Of a stretch of 13,558 nucleotides of DNA, positions 8,521-13,558 are shown one piece after another. The notes under the pieces were generated by a model, which was not told where the DNA came from, did no database searches, and was given only the letters and a program-made list of their open reading frames with translations. Made by a program: the position numbers and the translations under genes. Origin of the DNA: Solirubrobacteraceae bacterium (GTDB lineage: Bacteria; Actinomycetota; Thermoleophilia; Solirubrobacterales; Solirubrobacteraceae); contig JAICUS010000104.1 of assembly GCA_025935735.1 (NCBI GenBank), forward strand, positions 1 through 13,558, given 5' to 3'. The first letter of the stretch is position 1. Every line of letters begins with the position of its first letter.

Positions 8521-8532
8521 CAACGATCGTTG
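8521..8532. promoter_or_regulatory. 12-bp perfect palindrome in the LysR intergenic gap
   Basis: CAACGATCGTTG is identical to its reverse complement. It lies 33-44 bases upstream of the amidotransferase ATG and about 24 bases from the ATC-N9-GAT box, a spacing compatible with a second regulator site (activation site) of a LysR protein or with another dimeric repressor. It also covers a possible alternative TTG start at 8523. Confidence 0.4.
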
Positions 8533-8543
8533 CGGGTCGGTCG

Positions 8544-8558
8544 ATCAGCGATACTGAT
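8544..8558. promoter_or_regulatory. LysR-type operator, ATC-N9-GAT, overlapping the lysR -10
   Basis: ATCAGCGATACTGAT is an inverted repeat (ATCAG-N5-CTGAT) containing the classic T-N11-A core, and it fits the ATC-N9-GAT LysR box exactly. It is 5 bases before the LysR start and 57 bases from the amidotransferase start. The putative -10 of lysR, GATACT (8550-8555, 8 nt before its ATG), is inside it, so binding should block lysR itself (autorepression) and may activate the divergent gene. Confidence 0.65.
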
Positions 8559-8563
8559 ATTGG

Positions 8564-9418
8564 ATGGATCCCCGCTTCCTCCGTACGTTCGAGACGGTGA
8601 CCCGATTGGCGTCCTTCTCGGCCGCGGCGCGCGAGCTCGGCTACACCCAGTCCGCCATCTCCCAGCAGATCGCGGCGCTGGAGGGCGACCTGGGCACGCC
8701 GCTGCTGCACCGCCGGCCGGTGGCGCCGACCGAGGCGGGGGCGCGGCTGCTCGAGCACGCCGGGCCGATCCGGCTGCGGCTGGACGCCGCCCGGGCCGAC
8801 GTGCGCCGCGTGGCCGCCGGCCCGCCGGGCGTGCTGCGCATCGGCGCCACGCCGCTTTCCGCGGGCCTGGCCGCCCGCGCGGTGGCGGACGCCCGGCACG
8901 CGCGACCGGCGCTGGAGGCCGCGGTGCGGGTCGGCCCGCGCGCCGAGATCGCGGTCGCGGTGGCCACGGGCGAGCTGGACGCCGCGTTCGTCGACGGCGT
9001 CGCGGCGCCGAGCGACCCGCTGCGGCTGCCGGACACCGGCCTCGCGGTCGCCGAGTCGCGCGAGGAGGAGCTGGTCGTCGCCCTGCCGCCCGGCCATCCC
9101 CTGCGCGGGCCCGCGCGGCTGGAGAACCTCGTCGACGCCCGCTGGATCGACGCGCCCGGCGTCACCATGCCGCTCGACGAACTGGCGGCGGTCGCCCGGG
9201 CGGAAGGATTCCGGGCGGCGCTGCGGTATGACGGCCTCGACGTGACCGGCCTGCTCGCGCTCGTGGCCGCCGGGCAGGGGCTCGCGCTGCTGCCGGCGCG
9301 CGTCGCGAGCGGCGTTCCGCTGGCCGCGCCGCGCCTGCTGCACCGCACCGAGCTCCTCCACGGCGGTGATCCACTCCCGGCCTCCCTGCGCATCGCGGGC
9401 GACCATGACTCGGGATAA
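8564..9418 (+). CDS. LysR-family transcriptional regulator
   Basis: A 284-residue regulator. Residues 1-60 are the winged helix-turn-helix, with FSAAARELGYTQSAISQQIA as helix-turn-helix and LEGDLGTPLLHRR as wing. About 85-275 is the periplasmic-binding-protein-like effector domain, starting GVLRIGATPLSAGL, with VVALPPGHPLRGPARL and LALVAAGQGLALLPARV near its end. Length is slightly below the usual 290-310. ATG 8564 has no Shine-Dalgarno; GATACT 8 nt upstream may give a leaderless mRNA. It diverges from the amidotransferase-like gene across 76 bp with an exact LysR box, the usual layout for a LysR protein and its target. The effector cannot be read from sequence. The stop (TAA, 9416-9418) is 64 bases before the next gene. 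Confidence 0.93.
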   Translation: MDPRFLRTFETVTRLASFSAAARELGYTQSAISQQIAALEGDLGTPLLHRRPVAPTEAGARLLEHAGPIRLRLDAARADVRRVAAGPPGVLRIGATPLSAGLAARAVADARHARPALEAAVRVGPRAEIAVAVATGELDAAFVDGVAAPSDPLRLPDTGLAVAESREEELVVALPPGHPLRGPARLENLVDARWIDAPGVTMPLDELAAVARAEGFRAALRYDGLDVTGLLALVAAGQGLALLPARVASGVPLAAPRLLHRTELLHGGDPLPASLRIAGDHDSG

Positions 9419-9470
9419 CCACACACTCCATTCGGGTGAAGGCCGGATGGCGGGAGGCCCGCGCGCCCGC

Positions 9471-9476
9471 GAATCT
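9471..9476 (+). promoter_or_regulatory. Weak candidate -10 before the membrane-protein gene
   Basis: GAATCT lies 6 nt before ATG 9483 in a short, relatively A/T-rich stretch (GAATCTTCTTTC), quite unlike the G/C-ending codons on either side. That composition argues that this stretch is promoter rather than coding and favours a leaderless start at 9483. Confidence 0.35.
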
Positions 9477-9482
9477 TCTTTC

Positions 9483-10547
9483 ATGGCCGCGATAGGCGAG
9501 CACTCCCCGATCACCGCGCGCGTGTCCCGGCGCCAGCTGATCGTGCTCGGCGTCTCCTCCGCCGTGCTCGTGGCCGGCCTGGTGGTCATCGCCCCCGCGC
9601 TGGCCGGGCTCCCGGACGTGTGGCGCCGCATCTCCCACGGCGACCCGTGGTGGCTGGCGATCGCGCTGGTCATGGAGGCGCTGTCGTTCGTCGGCCACAT
9701 CGTGCTCTTCCGCGCCGTGTCGCTCGACGGCTCCGGCCGCATCGGCATGCGCGCCAGCACCGAGATCACGCTCGCCGGCCACATGGCCACGCGGCTGCTG
9801 GCCTCCGCCGGCGCCGGCGGCATCGCGCTCACCGCCTGGGCGCTCAAGCGCTCGGGCATGGAGGCGCGCGACGTCGCCGCCCGCATGACGACGTTCCTCG
9901 TGCTGCTCTACGCCGTCTACATGGGCGCGCTCGTGATCGGCGGCGTCGGCCTGGCCACCGGGCTCCTGCACGGCGGCGGCTCGCCCGCGATCACGCTCAT
10001 CCCCGCCGCGTTCGGCGCGCTGGTGATCGCCATCGTCGCCTCCGCGCAGCTCGTCAAGCCCGGCGCGAGCCGGCTGCGCCGCGGGCTGGCCCCGGTCGGC
10101 GCCGGCGTGCGCGAGGCCCGGCGGCTCGTCCGCGCGGGCAACCCCGGCCTGCTGGGCGCGATCATGTGGTGGGGCTTCGACATCGCCACGCTGTGGGCGA
10201 CGTTCCGGGCGTTCGGCGACTCGCCGGCCGTCGGCGTGCTGGTGATCGGCTACTTCGTCGGCATGCTGGCCAACACGCTGCCGCTGCCCGGCGGCATCGG
10301 CGGCGTCGACGGCGGGATGATCGGCGCGTTCGCCGCGTTCGGCGTCGATCCCGGCCTGGCCATCGTCGCCGTGCTGGCCTATCGCTTCTTCGCGTTCTGG
10401 CTGCCGATCGCCCCGGGCGCGCTGGCGTTCGCCTCGCTGCGGCGCACCGTCGGCCGCTGGGAGGCCGACGCGCAGCCGGTCGAGCCGCGCGTGCGCGCCG
10501 CTCGGATGCGTCGCGCGGTCCCCGAGCCCGCGCTCTGCAGCCGGTAG
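9483..10547 (+). CDS. Lysylphosphatidylglycerol-synthase-type membrane protein (UPF0104)
   Basis: A 354-residue polytopic membrane protein with about eight helices, resembling the flippase half of MprF (LPG_synthase_TM, formerly UPF0104), without the aminoacyl-transferase domain. The hallmark is NTLPLPGGIGGVDGGMIGAF near residues 262-281, followed by AYRFFAFWLPIAPGALAF. Related proteins are thought to move lipids or lipid-linked sugars across membranes, but the substrate is unknown. In-frame starts also exist at 9366, 9405 and 9447; the last has a weak GAAGG upstream. I prefer 9483 because codons just before it (GAA, TCT, TCT) break the genome's G/C-third-position habit. A second member of the family lies at 12737-13558. 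The stop TAG overlaps a -10-like hexamer of the next gene. Confidence 0.88.
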   Translation: MAAIGEHSPITARVSRRQLIVLGVSSAVLVAGLVVIAPALAGLPDVWRRISHGDPWWLAIALVMEALSFVGHIVLFRAVSLDGSGRIGMRASTEITLAGHMATRLLASAGAGGIALTAWALKRSGMEARDVAARMTTFLVLLYAVYMGALVIGGVGLATGLLHGGGSPAITLIPAAFGALVIAIVASAQLVKPGASRLRRGLAPVGAGVREARRLVRAGNPGLLGAIMWWGFDIATLWATFRAFGDSPAVGVLVIGYFVGMLANTLPLPGGIGGVDGGMIGAFAAFGVDPGLAIVAVLAYRFFAFWLPIAPGALAFASLRRTVGRWEADAQPVEPRVRAARMRRAVPEPALCSR

Positions 10548-10550
10548 GAT
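10545..10550 (+). promoter_or_regulatory. Candidate -10 of the 87-residue gene
   Basis: TAGGAT (TANNNT) lies 6 nt before ATG 10557, the spacing expected for a leaderless transcript, and its first three bases are the stop codon of the preceding gene. No Shine-Dalgarno is present. Read-through from the upstream gene is also possible, so this would be an internal promoter. Confidence 0.5.
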
Positions 10551-10556
10551 CGGATC

Positions 10557-10820
10557 ATGGAAGGGTTTGGCAGCTTCTTCAACGACCCCGACTTCCAGCG
10601 CCGCATGCAGGAGATGGCGGAGCAGATGCAGTCGGCCCAGACACTGGCGTGGGCGGACAACGCCATCAAGCTCGCGGTCGACCTGACCGTCGCGGCGATC
10701 AACCGGGTGAACATCCAGGGCACCACGGAGCAGCAGGCCGAGCAGGTCCGCACCGTGATGGCCCGGGTCTTCCCGGAGGCGGTCACGCTGGTGCGCGAGG
10801 CGCGCCAGGGCCTCCAGTAG
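10557..10820 (+). CDS. Small hypothetical protein, 87 residues
   Basis: I do not recognise this protein. It is soluble and almost wholly helical. It starts MEGFGSFFNDPDFQRRMQEM, has a Gln/Met-rich amphipathic helix (about 12-32), a helix including AIKLAVDLTVAAINRV (about 37-52), and a C-terminal helix ending LVREARQGLQ. Codon use matches the neighbours, and ATG 10557 follows TAGGAT by 6 nt, so it is very likely a real gene. It begins 9 bases after the membrane protein and ends 8 bases before the glycosidase start, so the three are probably co-transcribed. No cysteines, signal peptide or known motif are visible. A small scaffold or adaptor role would be a guess. Confidence 0.75.
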   Translation: MEGFGSFFNDPDFQRRMQEMAEQMQSAQTLAWADNAIKLAVDLTVAAINRVNIQGTTEQQAEQVRTVMARVFPEAVTLVREARQGLQ

Positions 10821-10828
10821 CCGGCCGC

Positions 10829-11998
10829 GTGGCCGTCGCCGACCTCGACGCGGTCCTGTCGGAGGAGGGCTGGCCCTACGCGTCGGCGCCGCCCGTGGAG
10901 CCCGGCGACCCGGGGCGCTTCCACGCGCTGTTCGGGCGCGACTCGCTGATCGTCGCGCTGCAGCTGCTGCCCGTCCGCCCGGACGTGGCGCGGGCCACGC
11001 TGCGCGCGCTGGCCGCCCGGCAGGGCACGCGCAGCGATCCCGGGACGCAGGAAGAGCCCGGCAAGATCGGCCACGAGTTCCGGGACGCGCCGCCGCCGAG
11101 CTTCGCCGCGTCCGGCTGGCCGCCCGGCGAGTTCCGCTACTACGGCACGGCCGACGCCACGAGCTGGTTCTGCGTCGTGGCCGCCGCGCTGGGCGACCCC
11201 GGGCTGCAGGACGCCTGGCGCGCCGCCGGGCGCTGGATCGCCGGCGCGCTCGACGCCGGCGGCGGGCTGCTGCGCCACTCGCCCGGCACGCTCCCCGGCC
11301 TCACGCAGCAGGGCTGGCGCGACAGCATCGACCCGGCTAAGGCGGACGGGCACGGCGGCGGCATCCTGCGCGCCGACGGCACCCCGCCGGAGCCGCCGCT
11401 GGCCGACGCCGACACGCAGGCGGTCACCGTGGCCGCGCTGCGCGCGCTGCACCGGCTGTCCGGCGACGCGGCCTGGGCCGAGCGCGCGCACGTGATGCGG
11501 GCCGAGGTCTCGCGCCGGTTCGGCCCCGACGTCATGGCCGTCGAGGGCGACGACCGGCCGGTCCCGGGCGCGGGCTCGCAGCTCGGGTGGCTGCTGTGGG
11601 CGGACGCGCTGGAGCCCGACGCCGCCGAGGCCGCGACGGAGCGCCTCTGCCGGCCCGACATCCTCACGCCCTGGGGGCTGCGCACGCTCGCGGCCGGCGC
11701 GCCGAACTTCGCGCCGGAGCTCTACCACCGCGGCGCGGTGTGGCCGTTCGACTGCTGGCTGGGCTGGGGCGGCCTGCGCGCCGCCGGGCGCGCCGAGGAG
11801 GCCGAGCGGGTGCGCACCGGCGTCCTCGCCGCGCTCGACCGCCTGGGCCGCGCGCCCGAGCTCTACGCGGTCCCGCCGGACGGCGAGCCGGAGCCCGTGC
11901 CGATCGCGAACCGGATGCAGGCCTGGACGGTCGGCGCGCGCTGGGCGCTGGAGAACGCGTGGGACGGGCGCGTCACAGCCGCGCCCAGAGCTGGATGA
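10829..11998 (+). CDS. Amylo-alpha-1,6-glucosidase-like glycosidase, (alpha/alpha)6-barrel only
   Basis: A 389-residue protein resembling the catalytic domain of glycogen-debranching-type glucosidases (GDE C-terminal, GH133-like). Motifs in order are LFGRDSLIVALQLLP (about 34-48), EEPGKIGHEFR, ADATSWF, QGWRDS at 161-166, and YHRGAVWPFDCWLG from 299. These match the six-hairpin barrel found in bacterial amylo-alpha-1,6-glucosidases. Many actinobacterial homologues are near 700 residues with an N-terminal beta-sandwich domain, which is missing here. Start is GTG 10829, 8 bases after the upstream stop; the open frame extends far upstream but overlaps two better genes. The likely role is hydrolysis of alpha-glucosidic bonds in glycogen or an oligosaccharide in the cytoplasm, as no signal peptide is seen; substrate uncertain. 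It overlaps the convergent alkA 3' end by 26 bases. Confidence 0.85.
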   Translation: MAVADLDAVLSEEGWPYASAPPVEPGDPGRFHALFGRDSLIVALQLLPVRPDVARATLRALAARQGTRSDPGTQEEPGKIGHEFRDAPPPSFAASGWPPGEFRYYGTADATSWFCVVAAALGDPGLQDAWRAAGRWIAGALDAGGGLLRHSPGTLPGLTQQGWRDSIDPAKADGHGGGILRADGTPPEPPLADADTQAVTVAALRALHRLSGDAAWAERAHVMRAEVSRRFGPDVMAVEGDDRPVPGAGSQLGWLLWADALEPDAAEAATERLCRPDILTPWGLRTLAAGAPNFAPELYHRGAVWPFDCWLGWGGLRAAGRAEEAERVRTGVLAALDRLGRAPELYAVPPDGEPEPVPIANRMQAWTVGARWALENAWDGRVTAAPRAG

Positions 11999-12740
11999 CC
12001 GCGTAGGCGCGGTAGGGGCGCCAGCGCTCGGACAGCGCCTTCGCGTCGCGCGCGCCGGCCAGCGCGTGGCGGACGCCCAGGTCCGTGGGCAGGAACGCGT
12101 CGCGGTCGCGCAGCGCGCGCATGGCGACGTAGGACTGCGTCCACGGGCCGATGCCCGGCAGCGCCTCCAACTCGTCCAGCGGCACGCCGGCCAGCGAGCG
12201 CAGCGTGCGCCGGCGGGTGGCGGGCATGGCCATCGCCGCGTCGGGCGCCCGCGCGATCGCCTCGCGCGTGGGGAACAGGTGCGTGACCGCGCCGCGCGGC
12301 CGTTCCAGCGGCTCGCCCACCGCTTGGACCAGTCGAGCGGCGTGGGTGGCGGCCGCGGCCAGCGACACCTGCTGGCCGAGCACGGCGCGCACGGCGATCT
12401 CGCCGCCGTCGACGGCGCCGGGGACGCGCAGCCCGGGCCGGTAGGGCTGCAGCACCGGGTCGCCGGCCAGCAGCGCGTCGATCTCGTCGGCCGGCGCGTC
12501 GAGGTCCAGCAGCGCCGTGAGTTGCGCCACCGCCGCGTCGCGGTCGCGGGGGTCGGCGTCGAGCTCCGCCCGCATCCCGCCGGGCGCCGGCGAGAGCTCC
12601 ACCGTCCCGCCGCCGTGTGGGAGCCTCAGGCTGCGCCGGTAGCGGCCGTCCACGACCTCCTCGACCCCGGGCACGGCGCGCCGGGCGAAGAAGGCGATCA
12701 GCGCGGCGCCGTCGAACGGCTCGCGGGCGCGCAGGATCAC
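11973..12740 (-). CDS. alkA: AlkA-type DNA-3-methyladenine glycosylase II
   Basis: A 255-residue base-excision repair enzyme that removes alkylated bases. The N-terminal AlkA domain begins ILRAREPFDGAALIAFFARR. The catalytic core has EIAVRAVLGQQVSLAAAATHAARLV and the helix-hairpin-helix LPGIGPWTQSYVAMRAL (194-210), followed by FLPTDLGV with the catalytic Asp220. The C-terminal SERWRPYRAYAVIQLW matches AlkA. The segment between MPATRRRTLRSLAG and LPGIGPW is about 16 residues shorter than in E. coli AlkA as I recall it. GTG 12740 overlaps the stop of the upstream membrane-protein gene (GTGA), so I reject the longer frame that runs through that gene. No Ada-type N-terminal domain is attached. 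It is co-transcribed with, and probably translationally coupled to, the gene upstream. Confidence 0.9.
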   Translation of the reverse strand: MILRAREPFDGAALIAFFARRAVPGVEEVVDGRYRRSLRLPHGGGTVELSPAPGGMRAELDADPRDRDAAVAQLTALLDLDAPADEIDALLAGDPVLQPYRPGLRVPGAVDGGEIAVRAVLGQQVSLAAAATHAARLVQAVGEPLERPRGAVTHLFPTREAIARAPDAAMAMPATRRRTLRSLAGVPLDELEALPGIGPWTQSYVAMRALRDRDAFLPTDLGVRHALAGARDAKALSERWRPYRAYAVIQLWARL

Positions 12741-13558
12741 GCCGCCTCCGCGCGCGACGCCCGGCCGGCGGCGATCACCTCCTTGAACGAGCGGAAGCGG
12801 AAGATCCACACCACCGCCGCCAGCCCGATGCAGAACGTCAGCACCGCGATGGCGATCTGCTGGCCCACCGAGTAGGCGGCCACGCCGGCGCCGGTCCCGA
12901 ACACCTTCACGAGCAGCGCCTGCTGCACGCCCGCGCCGCCCGGCGTGAACGGCACGAGCGCGGCCACCGCGTTGACGCCGAGCACGAGCAGGACGTTGCG
13001 CACCGAGCCGCCGACGTGGAACGCGTCGAGCAGGCACCAGAACGCCGTGAACCGGCACAGCCAGCCGGCCAGCTGGACGAGCCACACCTCGCGGAAGTAG
13101 CGGCGGCGGTCGGTCAGGATCGTCAGGCCCTGGCGCACCCGCGCCCAGAACGCCCGCACCCGGGCCGACAGCAGCGCGAACGCGGCCATCGCGGCGATCC
13201 CCAGCGCGGTGAGCACGAACAGCGTGAACCGCGGGTGCTGGGCGAAGAACGCCAGGTCAAACGCCGGCAGCTTGGAGAAATCCGGGGGCTTCGGGAACAC
13301 GCCCTGGGAGAACGCGAAGATCAGCACCGGCACGGCGATCGAGATGTCGAAGCCGAACTCGACGAAGAACGCCGCCGCGACCGCCGGGTAGCTCGAGCCG
13401 GGCACGGACGTCTTGGTCAGGAACAGCCGGATGACGTCGCCGCTGCGCGCCGGGATCACCGAGTTGAAGCCATAGCCCGCGAAGTACGCGCCCCAGATCC
13501 GCCGGAACAGGATCCGCTCGTCCGGATAGGCCGCGCGCAGGATGTGGAACGACGCGCG
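12737..13558 (-). CDS. Second LPG-synthase-type membrane protein, 5' end beyond the window
   Basis: The frame stays open to the right edge, so the true start is outside; 273 residues are visible. Near the visible N-terminus is AGYGFNSVIPARSGDVIR, the conserved motif of the lysylphosphatidylglycerol-synthase TM family. Near the C-terminus is ALVPFTPGGAGVQQALLVKV, the equivalent of the PGGIGG motif in the gene at 9483. Several membrane helices lie between, and a cytoplasmic basic tail ends RSFKEVIAAGRASRAEAA. A GTG at 13459 could look like a start but would cut the conserved motif's first half, so the gene is longer. Lipid or lipid-linked substrate transfer is the family's supposed role; the substrate is unknown. 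The stop overlaps alkA by 4 bases. Confidence 0.88.
   Translation of the reverse strand, partial: RASFHILRAAYPDERILFRRIWGAYFAGYGFNSVIPARSGDVIRLFLTKTSVPGSSYPAVAAAFFVEFGFDISIAVPVLIFAFSQGVFPKPPDFSKLPAFDLAFFAQHPRFTLFVLTALGIAAMAAFALLSARVRAFWARVRQGLTILTDRRRYFREVWLVQLAGWLCRFTAFWCLLDAFHVGGSVRNVLLVLGVNAVAALVPFTPGGAGVQQALLVKVFGTGAGVAAYSVGQQIAIAVLTFCIGLAAVVWIFRFRSFKEVIAAGRASRAEAA

Noticed and set aside
8488..8523. TTG 8523 as start of the amidotransferase-like gene
   Set aside because: It would place the palindrome at the start codon and add 12 residues before the conserved first strand; ATG 8487 fits the fold better.
9620..10828. Long upstream extension of the glycosidase frame
   Set aside because: It overlaps the membrane-protein gene and the 87-residue gene in another frame and has low-complexity composition; the domain begins just after GTG 10829.
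12741..13085. Upstream extension of the alkA frame to 13085
   Set aside because: It is antisense-free but out of frame with the real membrane-protein gene on the same strand; its translation is Arg/Gly-rich with no Ada-type domain.

Overview
The window is about 75% G+C. Codons end almost always in G or C, and GTG and TTG starts are common. Gene content (GAF-linked LytS kinase, DUF485 plus acetate-type symporter, two lysylphosphatidylglycerol-synthase-like membrane proteins, CBS protein) suggests a high-GC actinobacterium. A soil member of Thermoleophilia/Solirubrobacterales is my best guess, inferred from protein style rather than from a marker gene. Nearly all of the window is coding, and no gap exceeds 300 bases. 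I see no rRNA, tRNA, CRISPR array, insertion sequence or prophage gene.

Left region (1-6183): a gene cut by the left edge starts at 32 and reads leftward. Diverging from it is a four-gene operon, 221-4168: a LytS-type histidine kinase, a LytTR response regulator, a DUF485-type small membrane protein and a sodium/solute (acetate-type) symporter. All three junctions are 4-base NTGA overlaps. A perfect 8-bp hairpin (4178-4197) separates it from the convergent acetyl-CoA synthetase gene acsA (4210-6183, minus). Together these look like a sense, import and activate module for acetate or a similar short carboxylate.

Middle region (6184-9418): a six-helix membrane protein of unknown function and a 61-residue protein lie on the minus strand. 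Directly opposite, and only 26 bp away, a two-CBS-domain protein begins. Two -10-like hexamers, one per strand, share one TA step in that gap. The CBS gene and a stand-alone CTP-synthase-like glutamine amidotransferase domain converge on a shared CTAG stop. The amidotransferase-like gene diverges from a LysR regulator across a 76-bp gap holding an exact ATC-N9-GAT LysR-type box and a 12-bp palindrome.

Right region (9419-13558): a lysylphosphatidylglycerol-synthase-type membrane protein, an unrecognised 87-residue protein and an (alpha/alpha)6-barrel glycosidase of the amylo-alpha-1,6-glucosidase type run rightward. The last overlaps the 3' end of an AlkA-type DNA glycosylase gene by 26 bp. 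alkA overlaps by 4 bases a second membrane protein of the lysylphosphatidylglycerol-synthase type, which is cut by the right edge.

Two styles of translation start can be seen. acsA and the left-edge gene have textbook Shine-Dalgarno sequences (GGAGGAG, GGGAGGAG) 6 nt before ATG. Several others have no Shine-Dalgarno but a -10-like hexamer 6-8 nt before the start, the usual sign of leaderless mRNA. I see no clearly new defence or mobile system. The most unusual points are the shared -10 element, the LysR operator overlapping its own gene's -10, the amidotransferase with Gln in place of the catalytic His, and the operon with all-overlapping starts.
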